Notes under the pieces: generated by a model
The model's database searches: none
Seen by the model: the letters and a program-made list of their open reading frames with translations, nothing else
What the model was told of the DNA's origin: nothing
Translations under genes and position numbers: made by a program
Assembly: GCA_041821315.1 (NCBI GenBank)
Contig: JBGUEO010000027.1
Coordinates: forward strand, 4,288 to 68,287
DNA: 64,000 nt
Reading direction: 5' to 3'
DNA from: DIGJ01 sp041821315
GTDB lineage: Bacteria > Bacillota > Clostridia > Lachnospirales > Lachnospiraceae
Shown: positions 8,876 to 17,634 of the stretch, piece after piece
Layout of the letters: each line of letters begins with the position of its first letter
Position numbering within the stretch: position 1 is the stretch's first letter

Positions 8876-10510
8876 TTACTGAATGGTAGTAACGCTATTA
8901 TAGTCGGTTCCTTCGATATACGATAAAGTAATCTGATCGCCTATGCTATAAGAAACAATGGAAATATTGTCTGAAACTGCAATATCATAGATTGCGGAGC
9001 GTCCATCGAGAAGTATAAAATAGTGCGAATTGCCATCGATTACACATTCTGAAATTTTTCGTATTGTTCCTGTAACTTTTGCATCATTGGTGGTATCTTT
9101 AACACTTATATTACTATCTTTAAGTTGTGTGATATAATCGCTTTCACATTCTGTTATAGTATCACCGATTGCCACTACCGTATATTGTTGAATATTTACC
9201 ATAGCATATTTTTTTACGAGTCCAGCAGCATCTTTTAAGGCGATAAAATAGGTTGGTTGTTTTTGAATATTTAAAAGAAGTGGAAAGGTAGCGGCATAGG
9301 ATAAATTCTGTACTTTACCTTCCGCCGAGCCCATTGCAGAATATTCTTTTGCCCCAGCAATTGAGTAGTAGCGTGTTTCGGCTGTACGTTGATTCATTAA
9401 AACAAATCCGACAATCGATTCGTCACTGGTAACACTTGTTATACCCGTATATACCCAAACATCGTTATCGAGAGCAATATAGTTGTACCCTTCTGTTGTC
9501 TGAAGACAATCTTTTTGACTTAAAAGGGAATTAAAATAGCCATGTTTTAACGTGCCATAGTAATTATAATAAGAAATTAGTAATTCGGAAGAATATACGC
9601 GGTCAATCCAAGTTGGAACATCTGCTACATTGTAGTTTGTAAGTTCACCGGTTACTGCATTTACAAGGATAACTTTTTGAATACTCTGACCTCCAAATAG
9701 TCCAATTGTAAAATCTTTTACTGGACAGACCCAATAAGGAGTACCATCATCGTTCACTTCGAAGTTAAGGGTATCAAAAATGTAAGTCGGATAGTTAAAG
9801 CGAAGGTATCGCTGGATGTATCGTCCAAAATGCTCAGATTCCGAGTACTTAATTCCTTCAGAAAGTTTTACACATTCTGCAATCTGTGTGGTCATATCAA
9901 TTTTCATATAGGCAGGTAATCCGCTGCCTCTATTGGTTAACCATTTAAATATATTGGCGTATTTTAGCGGTGTTACACGGACTGGAGTATCATTTTGATT
10001 AATTTGTGCATAGTTATCGGCAACTTCAAACTGTGAGACAAATTCAACCATACTACCCATTTTTCTTGAAGCAAGCAGCGCGGCCGAATCTTTGTCTAAG
10101 ATTGGAATATCGTTAAACGAAATTTCTTTTACATCCTCAGAAAAATCTCGAGTTTCTATATCAATTAAGTCACGATATTTTCTCGCATTGATGATAGGGG
10201 AAGATAGAATACTTCCGATGATAAAAACGAGAAATAAAAGCAAGGTAGAAATCAAAAGAATTTTAAATATGCGATTTTTTTTGAGCGGTGTAGCTAATTT
10301 AATGTCAATAGAACCGCCGCCTTTTTGCTGTAATTTCAAACGATTTCCCAAGAATACCGAGATAATAGTTGCAATAACAAAACAAGCAATGATAAAGAAC
10401 CAAAAATCGGAGGAATGAATATTAAGTGCGGGTAAATAAATATAGTAACTTATAGAACCAATCAGTAATATTAAAATTACTGCAAGGAAAACAAATTTCA
10501 CTTTTTTCAT
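8876..10510 (-). CDS. Large membrane-anchored protein of unknown function
   Basis: A 544-residue product with three N-terminal hydrophobic segments (about residues 4-24, 36-56 and 83-106) followed by some 430 residues that should lie outside the membrane. The large domain is Thr/Asn/Tyr-rich and beta-like, with no cysteine pairs or enzyme motif that I recognise. ATG at 10508-10510 is preferred over an upstream in-frame ATG because GGGAG is 6 nt before it on the minus strand. The gene stands alone, convergent with the folD unit and divergent from rimO. A small hairpin covers the region just before its ribosome site. No function is assigned. Confidence 0.75.
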   Translation of the reverse strand: MKKVKFVFLAVILILLIGSISYYIYLPALNIHSSDFWFFIIACFVIATIISVFLGNRLKLQQKGGGSIDIKLATPLKKNRIFKILLISTLLLFLVFIIGSILSSPIINARKYRDLIDIETRDFSEDVKEISFNDIPILDKDSAALLASRKMGSMVEFVSQFEVADNYAQINQNDTPVRVTPLKYANIFKWLTNRGSGLPAYMKIDMTTQIAECVKLSEGIKYSESEHFGRYIQRYLRFNYPTYIFDTLNFEVNDDGTPYWVCPVKDFTIGLFGGQSIQKVILVNAVTGELTNYNVADVPTWIDRVYSSELLISYYNYYGTLKHGYFNSLLSQKDCLQTTEGYNYIALDNDVWVYTGITSVTSDESIVGFVLMNQRTAETRYYSIAGAKEYSAMGSAEGKVQNLSYAATFPLLLNIQKQPTYFIALKDAAGLVKKYAMVNIQQYTVVAIGDTITECESDYITQLKDSNISVKDTTNDAKVTGTIRKISECVIDGNSHYFILLDGRSAIYDIAVSDNISIVSYSIGDQITLSYIEGTDYNSVTTIQ

Positions 10511-10519
10511 GTTTACTCC

Positions 10520-10546
10520 CATCTGCCACGTATGTGGCGATAGATG
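10520..10546 (-). other. Small hairpin directly upstream of the ribosome site of the membrane-protein gene
   Basis: CATCTGCCAC and GTGGC..AGATG form a 10-bp interrupted stem with a GTAT loop. Its edge touches the GGGAG ribosome site of the gene starting at 10510. It has no T run, so it is not a terminator; it could affect translation initiation or mRNA stability. Confidence 0.35.
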
Positions 10547-10674
10547 AAAGGCTGAGGCAATTAAAATGTACCTTCCATCTGTATTTATATACAACACTCA
10601 AAATCATACCATGAAAACTAGAAAAATTAAATAGCATCCGAAATTTTTTACTATTTCTTTTTTTAAAAAAGAAT

Positions 10675-10682
10675 GGTACAAT
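10675..10682 (+). promoter_or_regulatory. Probable extended -10 promoter for rimO
   Basis: TGGTACAAT gives a -10 hexamer TACAAT (10677-10682) with TG extension, about 38 nt before the TTG start of rimO. The -35 position is only T-rich. Confidence 0.45.
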
Positions 10683-10720
10683 AGTGGGCGTAAATCCATT
10701 AAGAAAGGAAAACGTGTAAT

Positions 10721-12049
10721 TTGAAAATATTATTTATTTCACTTGGATGTGATAAAAACTTAGTTGACAGTGAGGTTATGCTTGGAATCATTCGTGAGAA
10801 AAATTATGAAATAACAAATGATGAAAAAGAAGCAGATATCATTATTATTAATACATGTTGTTTTATTCAGGATGCAAAGGAAGAAAGCATTGAAACAATT
10901 ATTGAGATGGCACAGTTAAAGGCGAGTGCACATTTGAAAGCATTAATTGTAACAGGATGCCTTGCACAAAGATATCACAATGAAATCAAAGAAGAAATTC
11001 CGGAGGTAGATGCCATCGTTGGTACAACCGGTTATGAAAAAATTGGGGATATTATTGAGGAGGCAATCAACGGAAGGCAGGCCGAGAGCTTTGCTGATAT
11101 TGATTATCTTCCAAAAGGAAATGGAAAGCGAGTAAACACAACGGGTGGATATTACTCCTATCTAAAAATTGCAGAGGGTTGTGATAAACATTGTACGTAT
11201 TGTATTATACCAAGTATCCGCGGTAATTACAGAAGTGTTCCAATGGAACAACTACTAGAAGAAGCAACAATGCTTGCTTCAAATGGTGTAAAAGAATTAA
11301 TCCTTGTTGCACAGGAAACGACCTTATATGGGGTTGACTTATATGGAAAAAAATCACTTCCCCTCCTTTTGAAAGAATTATGTAAGATATCGGGGCTTGC
11401 GTGGATTCGAATTCTTTATTGCTATCCAGAAGAAATAACACAAGAGCTGATTCAAACAATAAAAGAAGAAGATAAGGTCTGCAATTACTTAGATATTCCA
11501 ATCCAACATAGCTCCGATTCTATGCTAAAACGTATGGGTAGAAAAACTTCAAGAGATGACTTGATTCAAATGATTGAACTTCTTCGCCAGGAAATTCCTG
11601 ACATTGCACTTCGAACGACATTGATAACCGGATTTCCAGGAGAAACAGAAACCGATCATGAAGAATTACTTGATTTTGTGGATCAAATGGAATTCGATCG
11701 ATTGGGAGTTTTCCCGTATTCACCAGAGGAAGGGACTCCAGCAGCAGATATGAACGATCAGGTAGCAGAAAATATAAAGATACAAAGGCAAGAAGAAATA
11801 ATGGAACTTCAACAAGGGATTGCCTTCCAAAGAGCGGAACTTATGTTAGCTCGACGGGTGCGGGTATTGATTGAAGGAAAGTTGCCAGAGGATGGAGTCT
11901 ACATTGGTAGAACATATAAAGATGCACCAAATGTCGACGGCTTGATTTTTGTAAAATCGAGCAAAGAGTTGCTTTCTGGTGAGATGGTTGATGTATATAT
12001 TACAGAAGCAAAAGAATATGACTTGGTAGGAGAATTGATAGAAGTTTGA
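10721..12049 (+). CDS. rimO: Ribosomal protein S12 methylthiotransferase RimO
   Basis: A radical-SAM enzyme that methylthiolates the conserved aspartate of ribosomal protein S12. The 442 residues contain, in order, the UPF0004 N-terminal domain (starting MKILFISLGCDKN with its cluster cysteines), the radical SAM CxxxCxxC in GCDKHCTYC near residue 155, and a C-terminal TRAM domain. The start is TTG, fixed by the family's canonical N-terminus and by AGAAAGGAAA about 10 nt upstream. MiaB, the tRNA-acting relative, is separately present at 58.3 kb, which supports the RimO assignment here. pgsA follows after 20 nt. Confidence 0.93.
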   Translation: MKILFISLGCDKNLVDSEVMLGIIREKNYEITNDEKEADIIIINTCCFIQDAKEESIETIIEMAQLKASAHLKALIVTGCLAQRYHNEIKEEIPEVDAIVGTTGYEKIGDIIEEAINGRQAESFADIDYLPKGNGKRVNTTGGYYSYLKIAEGCDKHCTYCIIPSIRGNYRSVPMEQLLEEATMLASNGVKELILVAQETTLYGVDLYGKKSLPLLLKELCKISGLAWIRILYCYPEEITQELIQTIKEEDKVCNYLDIPIQHSSDSMLKRMGRKTSRDDLIQMIELLRQEIPDIALRTTLITGFPGETETDHEELLDFVDQMEFDRLGVFPYSPEEGTPAADMNDQVAENIKIQRQEEIMELQQGIAFQRAELMLARRVRVLIEGKLPEDGVYIGRTYKDAPNVDGLIFVKSSKELLSGEMVDVYITEAKEYDLVGELIEV

Positions 12050-12069
12050 TCGTATATAGGAGGAGCAAA

Positions 12070-12606
12070 ATGAATGTACCAAATAAATTAACCTTGGCTA
12101 GAGTATGCATGATTCCATTTTTTTTATTTTTTCTGTTGAATACAAGTGTTCCATATGGGAAATATATAGCGGTAGTGATTTTTATTCTTGCGTCACTTAC
12201 GGATACGCTGGATGGGTATATTGCAAGAAAATATAATCTGATTACAAACTTTGGGAAGTTCATGGATCCGCTGGCTGATAAGCTTTTAGTAAGTTCTGCC
12301 CTTATTTGCTTTGTACAAATGGGATTGGTTCCAGCCTGGATTATTGTTATAATTATTAGCAGAGAATTTATAATTAGTGGATTTCGGTTAGTTGCTTCTG
12401 ATAGTGGGATTGTAATTGCAGCAAGCTACTGGGGAAAAATAAAAACAGTATCCCAAATGGTAATGGCAATTCTCTTGATTATTCATGTGGATAACCCAGT
12501 TTATGCAGTGATGGAACAAAGTTTCATTTATATAGCACTCGTATTAACCGTAATCTCTTTGGTTGATTACGTTTGGAAAAATCGACAGGTGTTAGATACA
12601 AAATAG
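12070..12606 (+). CDS. pgsA: CDP-diacylglycerol--glycerol-3-phosphate 3-phosphatidyltransferase
   Basis: Integral membrane enzyme making phosphatidylglycerophosphate, the first committed step to phosphatidylglycerol. The 178-residue product contains the CDP-alcohol phosphotransferase signature: DTLDGYIARK followed by GKFMDPLADK, with all the aspartates present. Four or more hydrophobic helices are visible. ATG 12070 follows AGGAGG; the open frame upstream (from 12046) overlaps rimO and is not used. The order rimO-pgsA-cinA is common in Clostridia and the three are probably one transcript. Confidence 0.95.
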   Translation: MNVPNKLTLARVCMIPFFLFFLLNTSVPYGKYIAVVIFILASLTDTLDGYIARKYNLITNFGKFMDPLADKLLVSSALICFVQMGLVPAWIIVIIISREFIISGFRLVASDSGIVIAASYWGKIKTVSQMVMAILLIIHVDNPVYAVMEQSFIYIALVLTVISLVDYVWKNRQVLDTK

Positions 12607-12620
12607 AAAGGGATGATAAT

Positions 12621-13859
12621 TTGGTTGTTGAATTACTAAGTGTAGGTACTGAAATTCTAATGGGAAATATAGTAAACACAAATGCGTCATATCTAGCAAA
12701 ACAATGTGCAGATTTAGGAATTGATTGTTATACACAAGTAACGGTAGGGGATAACGAAAAACGATTGGAAGAAGCAATTCAAACGGCTATGAATCGAGCA
12801 GATATTGTGATTTTAACAGGCGGACTAGGACCTACCAAGGATGATTTGACGAAAGAAATTTCTGCAAAAATCTTAGAAAAAGAGTTAGTTCGAGATAAAA
12901 GCTGGGAAGATAAAATTCGTTCTTATTTTAAAGATAGACAGTTTCGAGAAATTGCTGAAAATAATTGGAAGCAGGCAGATGTTATCGAGGGCGCCATTTT
13001 ATTAGAAAACAGGAATGGGACAGCTCCAGGTGAAATTGTGGAAACTGAAAATAAGGCAAGTATTATTTTGCTTCCGGGGCCTCCAAATGAGATGAAACCT
13101 ATGTTTGAGGAATCGGTTTACCCCTATTTAAAAAAACGAACCGATAACGTGTTTGTATCAAAAATGGTGAAATTATGCGGAATTGGAGAAAGTAGTGCAG
13201 AAGAGAAGATTATGGATTTGATTGATGGGCAAACGAATCCAACCATTGCTCCTTATGCAAAAACTTGTGAAGTTCACATTCGGGTTACAGCAAATGCAAA
13301 GGAAGAGAAAGAAGGAGAAGCACTTCTTACACCGGTAATAGAAGAACTTTATCATCGCTTTGGAACTCATATTTTTACAATCGATGAAGGTGTAACGTTA
13401 GAGGCACATGTTGTATCGCTGTTGAATGAAAAGGAAATGCACATTGCAACGGCAGAATCTTTATCAGGAGGACAGATTGCAGCGGCATTAATTAATGTGC
13501 CAGGTGCGTCAGCAGTTTTGAATGAAAGTTATATTACGTATTCCAATGAAGCTAAAATGCGCCTTCTCCATGTGAAGGAGGAAACCCTTCAACTATATGG
13601 TGCAGTGAGCGAACAAACGGCCTACGAAATGGCAATTGGGGCATATGAGGCAGCAGATGCTAATGTGTCGATTGCAGTAACAGGAATTGCAGGACCGGAT
13701 GGAGGCAGCAGAGAAAAACCAGTTGGTCTTGTATATATGGGTTGTTGTGTGAATGGAACGGTTATGGTAGAGAAATATAATTTTAAAGGAAATCGACAAA
13801 CCATACGAGATTGTACGGTGGTCAGTGCGCTTGATTTTGTAAGAAGATGTATTTTGTAG
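12621..13859 (+). CDS. cinA: CinA-family protein (competence/damage-inducible; nicotinamide-nucleotide amidase type)
   Basis: A 412-residue full-length CinA: an N-terminal molybdopterin-binding-like (COG1058) domain beginning VELLSVGTEILMG, and a C-terminal PncC/CinA domain with TAESLSGGQIA and VTGIAGPDGGS. PncC-type domains deamidate NMN; the N-terminal domain is an ADP-ribose pyrophosphatase in some bacteria. The start is taken as TTG 12621, with AAGGGAT upstream, because the longer frame (ATG 12573) runs inside pgsA and the family N-terminus matches here. In many Firmicutes cinA precedes recA; here recA is 14 kb away. Confidence 0.92.
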   Translation: MVVELLSVGTEILMGNIVNTNASYLAKQCADLGIDCYTQVTVGDNEKRLEEAIQTAMNRADIVILTGGLGPTKDDLTKEISAKILEKELVRDKSWEDKIRSYFKDRQFREIAENNWKQADVIEGAILLENRNGTAPGEIVETENKASIILLPGPPNEMKPMFEESVYPYLKKRTDNVFVSKMVKLCGIGESSAEEKIMDLIDGQTNPTIAPYAKTCEVHIRVTANAKEEKEGEALLTPVIEELYHRFGTHIFTIDEGVTLEAHVVSLLNEKEMHIATAESLSGGQIAAALINVPGASAVLNESYITYSNEAKMRLLHVKEETLQLYGAVSEQTAYEMAIGAYEAADANVSIAVTGIAGPDGGSREKPVGLVYMGCCVNGTVMVEKYNFKGNRQTIRDCTVVSALDFVRRCIL

Positions 13860-14097
13860 AGTGCTGTGTGCTTTTTGAATTAAATCAAAGATATTGTAAT
13901 TGTATTCAAATATATAGAATAATTGTATAAATCGATGGACATATAATACCTTTTATCTACTGTTGTATAAAAATTATACGCATAGTGTTTCATATAATTT
14001 TACTTTTGGAAAATTTTATTTATTTAACATAAAAATGACATAAGTTTCAATTACAGTTACGCTAAGGGTGAGTAGGAAAGTGAAAGGAGTGACTTCT

Positions 14098-14691
14098 ATG
14101 AAAATCGAAAATAAACGTGGATATTTGCTTGTATTACTAGTTCTGATAGGCGCATTGTTTATTACTGCTTGTAAAAAGGAGATAAAAGAGGTAGACAACG
14201 GAACGGATACTCAAAATCCACAAACGGTAGAAACAGATAATTCACAAGACCAACCAGATGCAGATCCTTCCGGAAATAATGGGGAAGATCCATCACAAAC
14301 CAAGGAACCCGATACAGGAACGGCAATTGATATTTATGGAATAAATGAAGATTCCCTTGAGAGTGAACCAGCACATGCGGTCATTCAGGGTGAAGTAGAT
14401 GCAAAATCAATTGTTCAGGCAGTTGTAGATGATTATGCTGCGAAATCTATTGTTATTGGTATCTATGATGTGAAACAGGAAGATAAGAAAGTAATTGTTA
14501 GTTTTGAATATGGAAAGGCACCTCTTGCCAGTGTAGGATCCGATGTCGAAGAGACGATTCTAAATTGTATCTCAGATAGCTTAATGGACAACTTAGATTC
14601 ATGTGAAGCTGTTATTTTCAGAGCGGAAGATGAAAACTATGAGAGCGGTCATTTTGCATTTGGAATGGATGAAGTGTATGCAAGTGAATAA
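14098..14691 (+). CDS. Putative secreted lipoprotein
   Basis: A 197-residue protein with a classical lipoprotein signal: basic MKIENKRG, a hydrophobic core, and the lipobox FITAC with Cys near residue 22. A low-complexity Asp/Gln/Pro/Ser/Thr linker (about residues 30-75) leads to a C-terminal domain of about 120 residues. That domain has alternating beta-strand sequence and the segment PLASVGSDVEETILNCISDS, which resembles GerMN-type domains of spore or cell-envelope lipoproteins; that link is an inference. ATG 14098 follows AAAGGAGTGA. A 240-base AT-rich gap without a recognisable gene precedes it. Confidence 0.78.
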   Translation: MKIENKRGYLLVLLVLIGALFITACKKEIKEVDNGTDTQNPQTVETDNSQDQPDADPSGNNGEDPSQTKEPDTGTAIDIYGINEDSLESEPAHAVIQGEVDAKSIVQAVVDDYAAKSIVIGIYDVKQEDKKVIVSFEYGKAPLASVGSDVEETILNCISDSLMDNLDSCEAVIFRAEDENYESGHFAFGMDEVYASE

Positions 14692-14865
14692 ATAAAAATA
14701 AATTGCTAGGAATAAGACAATACAAGAAGAGCCAGCTAGAAAATCAAGCAATGTTTTTGGCAAATGATTGGAGCAATGGATTCTTTATGGATTGTCTTTT
14801 TTGCTGGATAGGAAGTTGGATTTGCTTATTTAAATAAGTACAGGAAAGAAGAAAAGGTTGGTAAG
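14692..14865 (+). other. Intergenic region without a supported gene
   Basis: AT-rich spacer between the lipoprotein and flavoprotein genes. It has a short palindrome CTTATTTAAATAAG near 14824-14837 and a 28-codon open frame at 14751 without a ribosome site. I see no convincing promoter or terminator. Confidence 0.4.
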
Positions 14866-16092
14866 ATGGCACGAGTGATAGTGGTAGGAGGCGGCCCTGC
14901 TGGGATGATAGCTGCGATTTATGCTGCAAAAAACGGAAATAAGGTTGTTCTATTAGAAAAAAATGAAAAATTAGGTAAAAAATTATATATAACTGGAAAA
15001 GGACGTTGTAATATTACAAATGCATGTGATACAGAAGAATTATTTGATCAGATAATTTCAAACTCTAAATTTTTATATAGTGCTTTTTATGGGTTTAGTA
15101 ATTTTGATGTAATTGATTTTTTTGAGAAAGAAGGACTTAAAACAAAAATAGAAAGAGGAAATCGTGTCTTCCCTTTGTCGAATCATTCTTCGGATGTTAT
15201 AAAAACGTTACAGGGAAAACTAAAGGAACTGGATGTCGATATAAAACTTCATGCAAACGTAACGGATATTCAAATAAACCATGGAAAATGGGAGGCCGTT
15301 ATTGTTAATAAAAAAGAGAAGATAGAAGGAGACCGGTTGATTATAGCCACGGGAGGACTATCCTATCCGGTAACGGGATCTACAGGAGATGGATATCAAT
15401 TTGCAAAAAAAATGGGACATAAAATAACAAAACTCTCCCCATCCTTAGTACCATTTAATATTAAAGAGGACTATGTAAAGGAGCTACAAGGGCTTTCTTT
15501 AAAAAATATCGAGGCCAAAATTACGGCGGATGGCAGAGAAATTTACCGCGAATTTGGAGAGATGCTATTTACTCATTTTGGTGTAAGTGGCCCGCTTATA
15601 TTAAGCGGAAGTGCGTATGCGTCGACTTATGTTGGACATAAGAAGTTGGAACTTATCTTGGATTTAAAGCCAGCACTTACATGGGAACAGTTAGATGCTC
15701 GTATTTTGCGTGAGTTTGATGAATTTATAAACAAACAATACAAGAATTCGTTGGAACGATTGTTGCCAAGAAAGTTAATTTCTGTTATTATCTCTTTGAG
15801 TAAGATTGATCCAGAAAAGAAAGTGAATTTAATCACGAAAGAAGAACGACAGCACTTGATTGCGGCAATAAAGAGGATGAAGCTTAGTATTGAAAGTATG
15901 AGAGAGTATAACGAGGCAATTATCACGCAGGGCGGAATTTCCGTAAAAGAGATAAATCCTTCTACGATGGAATCAAAGATGATGAAAGATGTGTATTTTG
16001 CAGGGGAAGCATTGGATTTAGATGCAGTAACGGGTGGCTATAACCTACAAATTGCATGGTCTACTGGTTTTCTCGCAGGAAGTGCTCAATAA
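14866..16092 (+). CDS. NAD(P)/FAD-dependent oxidoreductase, HI0933/BaiN-like family (copy 1)
   Basis: A 408-residue flavoprotein. The FAD-binding GGGPAGMIAA motif is at residues 8-17, followed by the family signature GKKLYITGKGRCNITN. A second conserved block, GDGYQFAKKMGH, is near residue 175. The C-terminus carries FAGEALDLDAVTGGYNLQIAWSTG, typical of the family. Characterised members reduce bile-acid or other enone substrates, but most have unknown substrates. A paralogue of nearly equal length lies at 52.9 kb. The gene leads directly into cmk-ispH-rpsA, a frequent arrangement in Clostridia. Confidence 0.88.
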   Translation: MARVIVVGGGPAGMIAAIYAAKNGNKVVLLEKNEKLGKKLYITGKGRCNITNACDTEELFDQIISNSKFLYSAFYGFSNFDVIDFFEKEGLKTKIERGNRVFPLSNHSSDVIKTLQGKLKELDVDIKLHANVTDIQINHGKWEAVIVNKKEKIEGDRLIIATGGLSYPVTGSTGDGYQFAKKMGHKITKLSPSLVPFNIKEDYVKELQGLSLKNIEAKITADGREIYREFGEMLFTHFGVSGPLILSGSAYASTYVGHKKLELILDLKPALTWEQLDARILREFDEFINKQYKNSLERLLPRKLISVIISLSKIDPEKKVNLITKEERQHLIAAIKRMKLSIESMREYNEAIITQGGISVKEINPSTMESKMMKDVYFAGEALDLDAVTGGYNLQIAWSTGFLAGSAQ

Positions 16093-16111
16093 TTGTATGA
16101 AGGAGAGTCAA

Positions 16112-16777
16112 ATGAGCTATAGTATTGCTATTGATGGACCTGCTGGAGCAGGAAAAAGTACGATTGCAAAGCAAATTGCAAAAAAACTTGGTTTTATTTA
16201 TGTTGATACGGGAGCAATGTATCGAGCAATGGCGTTGTATATAATGCGTGAACATATTGAAAAAGAAAATACCCAAATGATAGAAGCTGCTTGCGAGAGG
16301 GCAGATATTACAATTACTTATCACAAGGGAGAACAGCAAGTTATTTTGAATGGAGAAAATGTAACAAAACTAATTCGTACAGAAGAAGTTGGAAAGATGG
16401 CTTCCGCCGTTGGGGTGAATAAAAAGGTTCGATTGAAACTAGTAGATTTACAACAAAAGCTTGCAAAACAGGCAGATGTTATTATGGATGGACGTGATAT
16501 TGGTACCTATGTATTAAAAGATGCAACGCTTAAAATTTATCTTACAGCAAGTTCCAAAACTAGGGCAAAACGCAGATTTTTAGAGTTAAGAAAAAAAGGG
16601 ATGCCTTCGAATCTAGATGAGATAGAGGCCGATATTATTGCAAGAGATAAACAAGATATGGAACGGGAATTTGCACCGCTTTGCCAAGCAAAAGATGCAA
16701 TCCTTTTGGATAGTTCGGATATGAATATTAATCAAGTAGTTCATGCAATTATCGAGCAATACGAAAGAATGAAATAA
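16112..16777 (+). CDS. cmk: Cytidylate kinase
   Basis: Phosphorylates CMP and dCMP with ATP. The 221 residues start SYSIAIDGPAGAGKST, containing the P-loop; DTGAMYRA and the later MDGRDIGTYV are the CMP-binding signatures. ATG 16112 follows AAGGAGAG by 4-5 nt; the frame is open further upstream but overlaps the flavoprotein gene. The cmk-ispH-rpsA order is conserved in many Clostridia. Confidence 0.97.
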   Translation: MSYSIAIDGPAGAGKSTIAKQIAKKLGFIYVDTGAMYRAMALYIMREHIEKENTQMIEAACERADITITYHKGEQQVILNGENVTKLIRTEEVGKMASAVGVNKKVRLKLVDLQQKLAKQADVIMDGRDIGTYVLKDATLKIYLTASSKTRAKRRFLELRKKGMPSNLDEIEADIIARDKQDMEREFAPLCQAKDAILLDSSDMNINQVVHAIIEQYERMK

Positions 16778-16791
16778 GGGAGGTGAATAGC

Positions 16792-17634
16792 TTGAATGTT
16801 CAATTAGCAAAGAGTGCAGGATTTTGCTTTGGAGTAAAACGTGCGGTTGATGTTGTATATGATGCAATTGGAAAAGGGAAAAAAGTATATACGTATGGAC
16901 CAATTATTCATAATGATGAAGTTGTAAATGACTTAAAATCTAGAGGCGTTTCGGTTATTCATTCACTGGAAAAACTTCATACAATTGAAAAGGGAATTGT
17001 CATTATACGCTCACATGGAATTTCAAAAAGGGAATATGAATGTATCGAAAACAGTGGATTTGAAATAATTGATGCTACTTGCCCTTTTGTGAAAAAAATT
17101 CATAACAGCGTTGAGAAAAAAAGCAAGAATGGTGATGTAGTTATTATTGTAGGAAACGATGGACACCCCGAAGTAGAGGGAATTAAGGGTTGGTGTAATA
17201 AAAAATTTCTTGTAGTTGGAAGCATTGAAGAAGCTGAGAAATGCGAGGTTTCTTTCGGACAAAATGTCTTTGTTGTAGCCCAAACGACATTTAATTACAA
17301 GAAATTTAAAGATATAGTTGAAATTATTTCGAAAAAGGGTTATGATATACTTGCTTTAAATACAATTTGTAACGCTACAGAGGAGCGTCAGACGGAAGCA
17401 AGTAATCTTGCCAAGGTATGCGACGCTATGATTGTAATTGGTGGTAAACAGAGTTCGAATACACGCAAGCTTTATGAGATTTGTAAAGAAGAATGTGCCG
17501 ATACTTATTATATACAGACACTCGTTGACCTAGATTTAGACAAGTTGAGATCGTTTCGTAGCGTAGGTATTACCGCAGGGGCTTCAACCCCAAATAATAT
17601 TATCAAGGAGGTTCAAATTGCATGTCAGAAATGA
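16792..17634 (+). CDS. ispH: 4-hydroxy-3-methylbut-2-enyl diphosphate reductase
   Basis: Last enzyme of the MEP isoprenoid pathway, an iron-sulfur protein giving IPP and DMAPP. The 280-residue product begins NVQLAKSAGFCFGVKRA with the first cluster cysteine in the GFCFGV motif. The second is in DATCPFV and the third in LNTICNATEERQ. TTG 16792 is selected because GGGAGGTGA lies 6 nt upstream and the family N-terminus starts there. Its last 13 nt overlap the rpsA start in another frame. In several Clostridia IspH and S1 are one fused polypeptide; here they are separate but overlapping. Confidence 0.94.
   Translation: MNVQLAKSAGFCFGVKRAVDVVYDAIGKGKKVYTYGPIIHNDEVVNDLKSRGVSVIHSLEKLHTIEKGIVIIRSHGISKREYECIENSGFEIIDATCPFVKKIHNSVEKKSKNGDVVIIVGNDGHPEVEGIKGWCNKKFLVVGSIEEAEKCEVSFGQNVFVVAQTTFNYKKFKDIVEIISKKGYDILALNTICNATEERQTEASNLAKVCDAMIVIGGKQSSNTRKLYEICKEECADTYYIQTLVDLDLDKLRSFRSVGITAGASTPNNIIKEVQIACQK

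Noticed and set aside
14751..14837. 28-codon hydrophobic open frame before the flavoprotein gene
   Set aside because: No ribosome site and an implausible residue mix (many Trp/Cys/Phe); kept as intergenic.
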